In this document: positions 1-7,245 of the stretch, one piece after another
Layout: every line of letters begins with the position of its first letter
How positions within the stretch are numbered: the first letter of the stretch is position 1
Assembly (NCBI GenBank): GCA_002342295.1
Contig: DDPR01000007.1
Location: 654-16,669 of the forward strand
Reading direction: 5' to 3'
Length of the DNA: 16,016 nt
Source: Burkholderiales bacterium UBA2463
GTDB taxonomy: Bacteria; Pseudomonadota; Gammaproteobacteria; Burkholderiales; Burkholderiaceae_A
The notes under the pieces: generated by a model
What the model was told of the DNA's origin: nothing
Database searches by the model: none
The model's input: only the letters and a program-made list of their open reading frames with translations
Made by a program: the position numbers and the translations under genes

Positions 1-1086
1 AAGTTTTTGGTGAATGCAGATGGGTCTTTGGGTGCTCGCAATGATGTGCGCTGTGTATCGATTGAGCACAAGCTGGGCATTCACGGCAGCCCCACGGCTG
101 TGATGAGTTTTGGTGAGGAGTCGGGTGCCCTGGGCGAGTTGGTGGGCGAACCCAACCGAGGTCTCGAATACATGTTCACCATGATGAATCATGCGCGGCT
201 TCAGGTGGGCCTCCAAGGCGTGGCTATTTCTGAGCGGGCGGCGCAGCTTGCGCAGGCCTATGCAAACGATCGAATTCAGGGTCGCGTGATGGGGCGCGCA
301 GACGAGAAGCTGCCCATCGCGTTTCATCCAGACGTGCGCCGTATGCTGGGGTTGATGCAGGCGCGAACCCAGGCCATGCGGGCCTTGGCCTATGAGGCTG
401 CAGCCTTTATGGACATTGCGGCAAGGAGTTTGGATGTCGAAGAGGCCTCACGAGCGCAGGCGAGGGTGGACCTCCTCATTCCGGTGGTGAAGGCCTGGTG
501 CACCGAGCAGAGCATTGACATCACCTCAATGGGCGTGCAGGTGCATGGCGGCATGGGCTACGTGGAAGAGACCGGCGCCGCCCAACATCTTCGGGATGCG
601 CGCATCACCACCATCTATGAGGGCACCACCGGCATTCAGGCCAATGACTTCTTGGGCCGCAAGATTATTCGTGATCGAGGCGCTGCAGCCGTATTGCTTC
701 TTGAGGAGGTGCGACACACGGCTCAGCTGCTACATGCTGCAGACCATGCGGGCTGCCGATTGCTGGCTGAGCAGGTCTTGAAGGGGGCCTCAACCCTGGC
801 TGAGGCGATTGAGTTGGTGCTCTCCGAGCACGGTGAATCGCCCGCGGGGGCGAGCTTTGGGTCGGTTCCTCTGGTGCAGCTTGCGGGCTTTGTTCTTGGG
901 GGGTGGATGATGGCTCGCGCTGCACTCGCGGCTCTGCCCCAAGCGGGCGAGGACCCCTTCTATACCCAGAAGTTAGCGAGTGCCACCTTCTACGGGAGCG
1001 CGGTTCTCGTGCCTAATCTGGGGCTTCTTGAGGCCGTGAAGGCGGGCTCGCAGGCGCTTGCTGATGCCCAGTGCTTTACGGCATGA
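1..1086 (+). CDS. Acyl-CoA dehydrogenase, DmdC-like, C-terminal part (5' end outside window)
   Basis: The reading frame is open from base 1, so the true start lies to the left; 361 residues are visible. They match the C-terminal portion of the long (about 590 aa) acyl-CoA dehydrogenases related to 3-methylmercaptopropionyl-CoA dehydrogenase. Seen: the EHKLGIHGSPT segment at about residues 22-32, MFTMMNHARLQVG at 58-70, HGGMGYVEE, and the IYEGTTGIQ block whose Glu (about residue 207) is the expected catalytic base. After this comes about 150 residues of helical extension typical of the subfamily. This FAD enzyme would make the 2,3-enoyl-CoA in cytoplasmic beta-oxidation; the substrate cannot be read from the sequence. 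Its stop codon overlaps the SDR start in an ATGA arrangement, so the two are translationally coupled. It has the normal Glu, unlike the second dehydrogenase downstream. Family call is confident; the specific dmdC function is not claimed. Confidence 0.9.
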   Translation, partial: KFLVNADGSLGARNDVRCVSIEHKLGIHGSPTAVMSFGEESGALGELVGEPNRGLEYMFTMMNHARLQVGLQGVAISERAAQLAQAYANDRIQGRVMGRADEKLPIAFHPDVRRMLGLMQARTQAMRALAYEAAAFMDIAARSLDVEEASRAQARVDLLIPVVKAWCTEQSIDITSMGVQVHGGMGYVEETGAAQHLRDARITTIYEGTTGIQANDFLGRKIIRDRGAAAVLLLEEVRHTAQLLHAADHAGCRLLAEQVLKGASTLAEAIELVLSEHGESPAGASFGSVPLVQLAGFVLGGWMMARAALAALPQAGEDPFYTQKLASATFYGSAVLVPNLGLLEAVKAGSQALADAQCFTA

Positions 1087-1847
1087 GCGCTGTGGATATT
1101 AAGTCCCCGCTCTCTGGCAAAACCATCCTGGTCACCGGCGCATCAAGCGGCCTTGGTGCACACTTCTGCGCCTTCTTGAAGTCGGAAGGCGCCCGAGTCA
1201 TCGGGCTCGCAAGGCGAGACCTCTCCTTGAGCCCCGATGTTGACCTTGCCGTTGCGGCGGACGTGGCCGATGCGAGTTCGGTTGCCCATGCCATTGAGCG
1301 CGTCCTTGGAGCGCCCGGATCGCGCGAGCAGATCTATGGCCTAGTAAACAACGCCGGCATTGCCGTAACAGCAGCCCTGCATGAGACGAGCCCTGAGGAT
1401 GAGGCCCGCGTTCTTGCGACCAATATTGGTGGTGTCACCAACATGACTCGCGCGCTCCTTCCCCATCTGCGGGCCGCTCGAGAGACTCATGGGTCTGCGG
1501 TGGTCGTCAATATCGCCTCAGTGCTTGGCCTGCGCCCCTTAAAGCAGGTGGCCACCTACTCTGCAAGCAAGGCAGCGGTCATTCAGATGACGCGCTCTCT
1601 CGCTCTTGAGCTCGCCCGCGATGGCATACGCGTGAATGCGCTTGCCCCGGGATATGTGAAGACGGACATCAATGCCGATGTACTCAGCAGTCCTGCGGGA
1701 GATGTGCTTGCGAAGAAAACGGCTCTGCGACGCTTTGCCGAATTGAATGAACTTGATGCGCCGCTTCGGCTTTTGCTCGACCCCTCGAACAGCTACATGA
1801 CAGGCTCTGTGATCGTCGTCGATGGCGGCATGAGCGCGGGACTCTAA
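1083..1847 (+). CDS. Short-chain dehydrogenase/reductase (SDR), possible 4-oxoacyl-CoA reductase
   Basis: A classical NAD(P)-dependent SDR of 254 aa. Seen: cofactor loop TGASSGLG (residues 18-25), NNAG (89-92), catalytic Ser146, Tyr159 and Lys163 (YSASK), the PG turn at 189-190, and a C-terminal VDGGM. I chose the ATG at 1083, which overlaps the previous stop as ATGA. An in-frame GTG at 1071 would add four residues and has no better ribosome site. The gene lies between two acyl-CoA dehydrogenases and just ahead of a phosphotransferase, so a keto- or hydroxyacyl-CoA substrate is likely. As I recall, LvaD of the P. putida levulinate pathway is an SDR that reduces levulinyl-CoA, and the neighbours here match LvaC and LvaA. 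That makes a 4-oxoacyl-CoA reductase role plausible. A 3-hydroxyacyl-CoA dehydrogenase or FabG-like role is the alternative. Confidence 0.88.
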   Translation: MSAVDIKSPLSGKTILVTGASSGLGAHFCAFLKSEGARVIGLARRDLSLSPDVDLAVAADVADASSVAHAIERVLGAPGSREQIYGLVNNAGIAVTAALHETSPEDEARVLATNIGGVTNMTRALLPHLRAARETHGSAVVVNIASVLGLRPLKQVATYSASKAAVIQMTRSLALELARDGIRVNALAPGYVKTDINADVLSSPAGDVLAKKTALRRFAELNELDAPLRLLLDPSNSYMTGSVIVVDGGMSAGL

Positions 1848-1851
1848 AGCC

Positions 1852-3060
1852 ATGGACTTTCACATTTCCACCGAGCACCAGCGCCTCATGGGGCTGGTCG
1901 ATGAGTTTGTCTCGAGCAGACTCCTTCCTCTGGAGCAAGACCCTAAGAGTTTCGATGCCCACGAGAACATTCGTGAAGACCTGCTCGAGGAGTTGCGCTC
2001 AGAGGTGAAGGCCCTTGGCCTCTTTTCTCCTCAGATGCCAAAAGACCGGGGGGGTCTTGGCCTCACGCCTGTGGGGCAGGCGCTGCTCTATGAGCGAATG
2101 AACCGCTCGATCTTTGGCCCCGTCTGTTTTAACTGTGCCGCGCCCGATGACGGCAACATGACCGTACTCTCCAAGGTTGCCACCGAGGCCCAGAAGAAGC
2201 GCTGGCTCGACCCGATTGTGCGCGGCGAGGTGAGGTCGGCCTTTGCAATGACTGAGCCTCACCCCGGCGGGGGCTCCGACCCCGGCATGATTCGCACCCG
2301 CGCAGAGAAGAGGGGCGACCGCTGGTTGGTCAATGGCCACAAGTGGTACATCACCGGAGCGGGGGCGGCCAGCCACTTCATTCTGATTGCAAAGACGGGA
2401 GAGGGCCTAAGAGACGGCCTGACGGCTTTTGCTTTCCATAAGGATGACCCGGGCTGGCAGATCGAACGACGCATTCCCATCATGGGGCCAGAGGAGCACG
2501 GGGGGCATTGTGAGTTGCGCTTTGAGGGTCTGGAGATTCCTGATGAGAACCGGCTCATGGAGGTCGGGCAGGGCCTCAAACTCACGCAGATTCGTCTGGG
2601 CCTTGCGCGTCTGACGCACTGTATGCGCTGGCTGGGCCTTGCGCAGAGGTGCATGGAGATTGCCTCGGCCTACGTGGCCGAGCGCGAGGGCTTTGGAGTC
2701 AAGCTTGCTGATCGTGAGAGTGTGCAGATGCAGCTCGGTCGGGTGGCCATGGCCATTGAGTCGGGTCGGCTCCTCACCATGCGAGCGGCCTGGCGCCTGG
2801 AGCAGGGTGGCAAGGCAAGGCCAGACATTTCGATGGCCAAGATTCAGGTGGCTGACACGCTTCACCTTGCAGCCGACACCGCCATCCAACTCTGTGGTGC
2901 ACGCGGCTACAGCAAAGACACGCCGTTGGAGTGGATCTACCGCTATGCGCGGCAGGCTCGACTGGTGGACGGTGCCAGCGAAGTTCATCAGATGGTGATC
3001 AGCCGCGCCTATCAGAGTCAGGGGAGAAGCTTTTTCGCCTGGGGCCCCGGAGAGGACTAG
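1852..3060 (+). CDS. ACAD10/11-like (LvaC-like) acyl-CoA dehydrogenase family protein
   Basis: A 402-aa protein of normal length for an acyl-CoA dehydrogenase. Seen: the FAD-contacting AMTEPHPGGGSDP (132-144), NGHKWYITGA (161-170), RLTHCMRWLG (253-262), the LCGARGYSKDTPLEWIYR helix region, and LVDGASEVHQ (371-380). At the position of the usual catalytic Glu of medium-chain enzymes (IYEGT) it has Asp373, and the alternative Glu site of isovaleryl-CoA-type enzymes is Ala252. Both the Asp-Gly-x-x-Glu-Val-His block and the HCMR motif are, as I recall, hallmarks of the ACAD10/ACAD11 and LvaC group. That group works with an APH-fold kinase and eliminates phosphate from 4-phosphoacyl-CoA rather than doing simple dehydrogenation. 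The kinase gene begins four bases downstream, as expected. Substrate chain length is unknown; an ordinary dehydrogenase role is not excluded. Confidence 0.9.
   Translation: MDFHISTEHQRLMGLVDEFVSSRLLPLEQDPKSFDAHENIREDLLEELRSEVKALGLFSPQMPKDRGGLGLTPVGQALLYERMNRSIFGPVCFNCAAPDDGNMTVLSKVATEAQKKRWLDPIVRGEVRSAFAMTEPHPGGGSDPGMIRTRAEKRGDRWLVNGHKWYITGAGAASHFILIAKTGEGLRDGLTAFAFHKDDPGWQIERRIPIMGPEEHGGHCELRFEGLEIPDENRLMEVGQGLKLTQIRLGLARLTHCMRWLGLAQRCMEIASAYVAEREGFGVKLADRESVQMQLGRVAMAIESGRLLTMRAAWRLEQGGKARPDISMAKIQVADTLHLAADTAIQLCGARGYSKDTPLEWIYRYARQARLVDGASEVHQMVISRAYQSQGRSFFAWGPGED
3049..3055 (+). promoter_or_regulatory. Ribosome binding site deciding the TTG start of the kinase gene
   Basis: GGAGAGG lies inside the last codons of the preceding dehydrogenase gene, nine bases before a TTG at 3065. 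No ATG or GTG occurs in the kinase frame between that point and an ATG at 3244, which lies past the conserved LSGGAINQNF loop. The TTG is therefore the best start. Confidence 0.6.
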
Positions 3061-3064
3061 GGCC

Positions 3065-4426
3065 TTGGTCGACTCGGGTAGCGGTCTTCTAGAGGAGCTT
3101 GCCCCCATCGTGGAGCGAGCCTGCGCTGTAGCGGGCCTTCCTGCGCATCGCCTGATTCATGCTCGCCGCCTGAGCGGCGGGGCGATTAACCAGAATTTTC
3201 TACTCGAGGTTGAGGGCGAGGGTGAGGGGCCAACTCGCTGGGTCATGCGCCGAGGCCTGAGCCAGCCCATTCCAGGAACGCACGGCCGGGCCGCAGAGTT
3301 TGCACTCTTTGAGTGGGCTCAGAGGCAGGGCCTGACAGTGCCAAGAGCGATCGCTCTCATCGACTCCCCGGAGCCCACTGGTGCGAGTACGAGTGTCTTC
3401 GAGTGGCGATCAGGCGAGGCTGATGGTCGCGCGCTCATGGCAGCGCTGAGGGACTCTTCCCATCGAGCCCAACTCACCCGTGCCCTGGGCCGAGAGCTGG
3501 GACGTATGCACAGTGAAGAAGCTGCGGTGGCGGCCTCGCAAAGCCTTTTGACGCACATTGGTGAGCGCCCAATCGATGGACTTGCCGCAAGCATGCAGAG
3601 TCTTCGCGAGAGTTTTGCTCTTGTTCGCGGGCCCGCCGCTTACCTTCGCTTTGCGCTTGATGGTGTTTTAGAGGAGGCACAGACAATCGGGTCGCCAGGC
3701 GGCGCGGCCACGCTCTGTCATAACGATTTTCGACTGGGCAATCTGATGATGGACGCATCCGCAGGCGAGCTCACGGCCGTGCTTGACTGGGAGTTTGCAG
3801 CCTGGGGAGATGTGATGGCCGACATTGGTTGGCTCACTGCGCCCTGCTGGCGCTTTGGGGGCACAAGCCCCGTGGCTGGTTTTGGCGAACTTGAAGATCT
3901 TGTGGCCGGCCTGGAAGAAACCTTGGGCGAGCGCCGCGTGAACGCCCTTCGAGCGCGACTGCAGCGAGAACTGCCTTTTTGGCAGCGCCTCGCGCATCTT
4001 CGTTGGGCGATCATTGCGGCCCAGCAGGGTGAGCGAGTGGTTTCAAAAGAGCCCGAGGCCCTTGAGCTCATGATTACGGGCGCTATGGCTGCGAGCATTG
4101 TGCAGCCGGTGGTCGAGCACTACCTGGGCGGTCCAGCCAAGGAGTTCGCATCGGGCGAAGTCTTGCAGCAAGAGTGTCCCGAAGATTGGACATCGTTGGA
4201 TGTCTGGCTGTCTGAATCGGCTGCCCACCTCAAGATGCATCTCGCCTCGTCCTTGCAGGGTTCTGCGAAGTACAGCGCCCTGATGGCTGCCAATGCCATT
4301 CGAATGGCCCGGGCTCAGTTAAGGCTCGCCCTCCGTACCCCCGAGCGAATTGATTCCTCTGGGCGAGCGCAGGTTGCGGAGGCCTTGCTGAGAGACCTTG
4401 CTGTGTGGACCTTCCGGGGCGACTGA
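3065..4426 (+). CDS. APH-fold kinase (LvaA-like) with a C-terminal LvaB/DUF6285-like extension
   Basis: A 453-aa cytoplasmic phosphotransferase of the aminoglycoside/choline kinase fold, TTG start. Seen: a glycine-rich loop LSGGAINQNF (36-45), WVMRRG (59-64), the catalytic loop CHNDFRLGN (218-226) with Asp221 and Asn226, and the metal-binding VLDWEFAAWGD (239-249) with Asp241. Typical family members end around residue 350. Here about 90 more residues follow, with DVWLSESAAHLK (379-390) and YSALMAANAIRMARAQLRL (403-421). The AAN-I-x-x-x-R-x-x-L pattern is what I recall from the small LvaB/DUF6285 proteins that partner LvaA-type kinases, so this looks like a fusion. The established LvaA role is phosphorylation of the 4-hydroxyl of 4-hydroxyacyl-CoA; its neighbour is the matching ACAD. 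Kinase fold is confident, the 4-hydroxyacyl-CoA substrate is inferred, and the fused domain is from recollection. An antibiotic-resistance role is unlikely in this context. Confidence 0.88.
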   Translation: MVDSGSGLLEELAPIVERACAVAGLPAHRLIHARRLSGGAINQNFLLEVEGEGEGPTRWVMRRGLSQPIPGTHGRAAEFALFEWAQRQGLTVPRAIALIDSPEPTGASTSVFEWRSGEADGRALMAALRDSSHRAQLTRALGRELGRMHSEEAAVAASQSLLTHIGERPIDGLAASMQSLRESFALVRGPAAYLRFALDGVLEEAQTIGSPGGAATLCHNDFRLGNLMMDASAGELTAVLDWEFAAWGDVMADIGWLTAPCWRFGGTSPVAGFGELEDLVAGLEETLGERRVNALRARLQRELPFWQRLAHLRWAIIAAQQGERVVSKEPEALELMITGAMAASIVQPVVEHYLGGPAKEFASGEVLQQECPEDWTSLDVWLSESAAHLKMHLASSLQGSAKYSALMAANAIRMARAQLRLALRTPERIDSSGRAQVAEALLRDLAVWTFRGD

Positions 4427-4475
4427 TCAGGGCTTTCCCTAGCCGTGCGAGATCAAATTTTCATTCTCTGCAAGG

Positions 4476-4481
4476 TATAAA
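4476..4481 (+). promoter_or_regulatory. Possible -10 element (TATAAA) before the transporter genes
   Basis: The 63-base gap before livG is the largest in the first 9.1 kb and is locally AT-rich. TATAAA sits eight bases before the ATG at 4490, so a start of transcription seven to nine bases downstream would fall almost on the ATG and give a nearly leaderless message. No convincing -35 box is seen. It may mark a second promoter that separates importer from enzyme expression. Confidence 0.25.
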
Positions 4482-4489
4482 AGCAGGCT

Positions 4490-5266
4490 ATGCCTCACGC
4501 CTCCCCCATCGTTATTGAGACGCGCGCGCTGACCAAGGAGTTCCTGGGTTTCGTGGCCGTGAACAATGTGAACCTGAAGGTTGCGCGCCACACCATTCAC
4601 GCCATCATCGGACCCAATGGGGCGGGGAAGAGCACCTGCTTTAACCTCATTACAAAGTTTCATGCCCCAACCTCGGGCCAGATTTTTTTCAATGGCAACG
4701 ACATCACCGGCCACAGTCCCTCCATGATTGCGCGCGAGGGCGTGGTGCGTTCGTTTCAGATCTCCGCAGTCTTTCCGCACATGACGGTCTTGGAGAATGT
4801 GCGAATTGGTCTTCAAAGGGGCCTGGGTACCTCGTTTCACTTTTGGAAGAGCGACAAGTCCTTGAGCATTCTGAACGACCGATGCATGGATGCGCTCGAG
4901 CGAGTGGGTCTCGATTCCTTCGCGGACGAGCTCGCCGTGAATCTGCCCTATGGCCGCAAGCGTGCACTCGAAATCGCCACCACCGTGGCGATGGACCCCG
5001 AAGTGATGCTGCTTGATGAGCCCACCCAAGGAATGGGCCACGAAGACGTGGACCGCGTGACTGACCTGATTCGTCGGGTGTCAGAGGGCCGAACGGTCAT
5101 TATGGTGGAGCACAACATGAAGGTGGTGGCTAAGATTGCAAACACCATCTCGGTCCTTCAGCGCGGAGAGATCATTGCCGAGGGCAGCTACGACGTGGTC
5201 TCCCGTAACCCGCAGGTGATGGAGGCCTATATGGGCGCCTCCCAGACTGAGCTGGCAGGCCACTGA
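4490..5266 (+). CDS. livG: HAAT-family ABC transporter ATPase, LivG-type
   Basis: A 258-aa ATP-binding subunit of a branched-chain-amino-acid-type importer, acting on the cytoplasmic face of the membrane. Seen: Walker A GPNGAGKST (41-49), Q-loop at SFQ (Gln90), family-specific signature LPYGRKRALEIA (152-163), Walker B VMLLDEP (172-178), and switch His208 in MVEHNM. All ATPase residues are intact, in contrast to the partner LivF. The LivG-type long insertion after the Q-loop is present, and the C-terminal tail ending in EAYMGAS is usual. ATG start; no strong ribosome site precedes it. It is followed after one base by livF and then by a binding protein and two permeases, so the importer is complete. 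HAAT systems also carry aromatic and other carboxylates, and the upstream genes suggest an organic acid, but the substrate is not determined. Confidence 0.93.
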   Translation: MPHASPIVIETRALTKEFLGFVAVNNVNLKVARHTIHAIIGPNGAGKSTCFNLITKFHAPTSGQIFFNGNDITGHSPSMIAREGVVRSFQISAVFPHMTVLENVRIGLQRGLGTSFHFWKSDKSLSILNDRCMDALERVGLDSFADELAVNLPYGRKRALEIATTVAMDPEVMLLDEPTQGMGHEDVDRVTDLIRRVSEGRTVIMVEHNMKVVAKIANTISVLQRGEIIAEGSYDVVSRNPQVMEAYMGASQTELAGH

Positions 5267-5267
5267 C

Positions 5268-5975
5268 ATGAAACACTCGGTCCTTGAGATTCATGACCTG
5301 CACGCCTGGTATGGCGAGTCGCATGTGCTGCACGGCATCAACCTCTCGGTGGCCAAGGGCGAGGTGGTCTGTCTTCTGGGTCGAAACGGTGCGGGTCGAA
5401 CGTCAACCCTGCGGGCGATTTTGGGCCTCACGGGCAATCGGACGGGCTCCATCCGTGTGGATGGCCAAGAGGTCATCGGTCTACCCACCCACAAGGTGGC
5501 GCAGCTCGGTATTGGTTATTGCCCAGAAGAGCGCGGCATTTTTGCAAGCCTGTCTTGCGAGCAGAACCTGCTGCTCCCTCCGGTGGTCGGGGAGGGCATG
5601 GCGATGTCTGTGGATGAGATTTACGAGATGTTTCCGAACCTCTGGGAGCGGCGAAATAGCCCCGGGGGACGCCTCTCCGGTGGGGAGCAGCAGATGCTCG
5701 CGATTGCGCGCATTCTGCGCACGGGCGCCCACCTTCTCCTGCTTGATGAGATCACCGAGGGCCTTGCCCCAGTGATTGTTCAAAAGCTCGGTGAGGTGGT
5801 GCACACCCTTCGTGAGCGCGGATTCACTATCGTGTTGGTTGAACAGAATTTCCGATTTGCCTCTCGGCTCGCTGATCGTAATTACGTGATCGAGCATGGG
5901 CAGGTCGTGAAGACCGTCTCGAGAGAGTCTCTCGAGGCCAATCAAGAAGAGCTCAAGATGCTGTTGGGCGTGTAA
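5268..5975 (+). CDS. livF: HAAT-family ABC transporter ATPase, LivF-type, with variant Walker A
   Basis: A 235-aa second ATPase of the importer. Seen: Walker A position GRNGAGRTS (38-46), where Arg44 replaces the normally invariant Lys; PEERGIF at the Q-loop (87-93); signature LSGGEQQ (136-142); Walker B LLLLDEITEGL (156-166); and VEQN, where Gln193 sits at the switch-His position. VEQN is usual for LivF. From memory, GRNGAGRT and DEITEGL recur in a betaproteobacterial LivF subgroup, so the gene is probably functional rather than decayed, with ATP turnover perhaps carried mainly by LivG. Its ATG starts one base after the livG stop, indicating translational coupling. The length is normal and the frame is intact throughout. 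Confidence 0.92.
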   Translation: MKHSVLEIHDLHAWYGESHVLHGINLSVAKGEVVCLLGRNGAGRTSTLRAILGLTGNRTGSIRVDGQEVIGLPTHKVAQLGIGYCPEERGIFASLSCEQNLLLPPVVGEGMAMSVDEIYEMFPNLWERRNSPGGRLSGGEQQMLAIARILRTGAHLLLLDEITEGLAPVIVQKLGEVVHTLRERGFTIVLVEQNFRFASRLADRNYVIEHGQVVKTVSRESLEANQEELKMLLGV

Positions 5976-5984
5976 TTAACCACT

Positions 5985-5990
5985 AGGAGA
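5985..5990 (+). promoter_or_regulatory. Strong ribosome binding site of the binding-protein gene
   Basis: AGGAGA lies seven bases before the ATG at 5998, the clearest Shine-Dalgarno sequence in the operon. It fits the need for excess periplasmic binding protein over membrane components. Confidence 0.7.
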
Positions 5991-5997
5991 CCCTCCC

Positions 5998-7224
5998 ATG
6001 AAGAAGTCCTTAATTGCTCAGCTGGTTGCGGCCAGTCTGGTGGCTGCAAGCGCCTTCACTGGCGTGGCACAAGCCCAAGCCATTTCCGATAACGAAGTTC
6101 GTATTGGCGTACTCACCGACCTCTCTGGCATTTACTCCGGCATCGAAGGCCCCGGCGCCGTCCTCGCAGCCCAGATGGCTGTGAAAGATTTTGGCGGCAA
6201 GGTGTTGGGCAAGAACATCGTCATCACCTCCGCAGACACCCAGTCCAAGGCGGACCTGTCTGCATCCAAGGCCCGTGAGATGTTCGAAAAAGACAAGGTC
6301 GACATGATTGTGGGCAACGTCTCGAGCGCCTCCGCCTTGGCTGCTCTCGAAGTGTCAGAGCAGTTCAAGAAGCCCGCGATCGTGACGGGTGCGGCATCGG
6401 TCACCATCACCAACGAGAAGTGCACCCCCTACAGCGTGCATTACGTATACGACACCTACGCACTGGCTCGCGGAACCGGTCAGGCCGTGATCGACATGGG
6501 TAAGAAGAACTGGTTCTTCCTGACCGCTGACTACGCCTTTGGTCACACCCTCGAGCGTGACACCACGGCGGTCATCAACGGCGGAGGCGGCAAGGTCGTT
6601 GGAGGTGTGAAGCACCCCATCAACACCAACGATTTCTCCTCCTTCCTGGCTCAGGCCCAGGCGTCTAAATCAGATGTCATCGCCTTGGCTAATGCGGGCG
6701 GCGACACGATTGCTTCCGTTAAGCAGGCTGCCGAACTTGGCTTGATTGGTGGCAAGCAGATGGTCGTACCCCTTCTGATCTTCACCTCTGACATTCAGGC
6801 ACTCGGTCTGAAGACCGCCCAGGGCATGCTGTTTACCGACGGCTGGTACTGGGATTACAACGACGCGAACCGCAAGTTCGCTCAGCGCTTTATGAAGGAG
6901 TTCAAAGGCGTGGCGCCCACCTCAGTTCAGGCAGGTGTTTACTCTGCAACGATGCAGTACCTGAAGGCCGTGGAGAGCGCCAAGTCTGATGACGGCGATG
7001 CCGTGATGAAGCGTCTGAAGTCGGTCGAGATTAACGACGGCCTCTTCAAGGGCAAGATCCGCGCGGACGGCAAGTTTGAGCACGATATGTATGTGCTGCA
7101 GGTGAAGACGCCGACCGAATCCAAGGACAAGAACGACCTCGCCAAGGTTGTGAAGGTCTTCGCAGCCAAGGATGCAACGGTCCCCCTGAAGGACTCCAAG
7201 TGCAAACTGGTTGCTGGTAAGTAA
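5998..7224 (+). CDS. Periplasmic substrate-binding protein of HAAT ABC importer
   Basis: A 408-aa Peripla_BP_6 (type I periplasmic fold) protein. A Sec signal peptide is clear: MKKS, a hydrophobic core, then AQAQA with likely cleavage after Ala26 or Ala28. The mature protein begins near ISDNEVRIGVLTDLSG. Further family blocks seen are GPGAVLAAQMAVKDFGG, HYVYDTYALARGTGQ, FLTADYAFGHTLERD and VQAGVYSATMQYLKAV. Two cysteines, in NEKCTPY and near the C-terminus (DSKCKL), could form a disulfide. The YDTYALA/ADYAFGHTLERD type is, as I recall, the subgroup common in Burkholderiales and Rhizobiales whose characterised members often bind aromatic or other carboxylates, so the leucine-type name need not apply. 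Codons look more biased to C-ending forms (AAC, ACC, ATC) than in the neighbours, suggesting high expression. It lies between the ATPase and permease genes. Confidence 0.93.
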   Translation: MKKSLIAQLVAASLVAASAFTGVAQAQAISDNEVRIGVLTDLSGIYSGIEGPGAVLAAQMAVKDFGGKVLGKNIVITSADTQSKADLSASKAREMFEKDKVDMIVGNVSSASALAALEVSEQFKKPAIVTGAASVTITNEKCTPYSVHYVYDTYALARGTGQAVIDMGKKNWFFLTADYAFGHTLERDTTAVINGGGGKVVGGVKHPINTNDFSSFLAQAQASKSDVIALANAGGDTIASVKQAAELGLIGGKQMVVPLLIFTSDIQALGLKTAQGMLFTDGWYWDYNDANRKFAQRFMKEFKGVAPTSVQAGVYSATMQYLKAVESAKSDDGDAVMKRLKSVEINDGLFKGKIRADGKFEHDMYVLQVKTPTESKDKNDLAKVVKVFAAKDATVPLKDSKCKLVAGK

Positions 7225-7245
7225 GGCTCTCTAGGCGCACGGATC

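Noticed and set aside
2407..3108. 233-aa minus-strand open frame across the ACAD gene
   Set aside because: Antisense shadow of a conserved enzyme gene with low-complexity composition.
3065..4426. Aminoglycoside resistance gene
   Set aside because: The fold is shared, but the HNDFRLGN/VLDWE form and the acyl-CoA dehydrogenase neighbour point to the ACAD10/11-LvaA kinase group.
5379..5407. livF as a pseudogene because of the altered Walker A
   Set aside because: Frame, length and other motifs are intact, and the same change is recalled in other LivF proteins.
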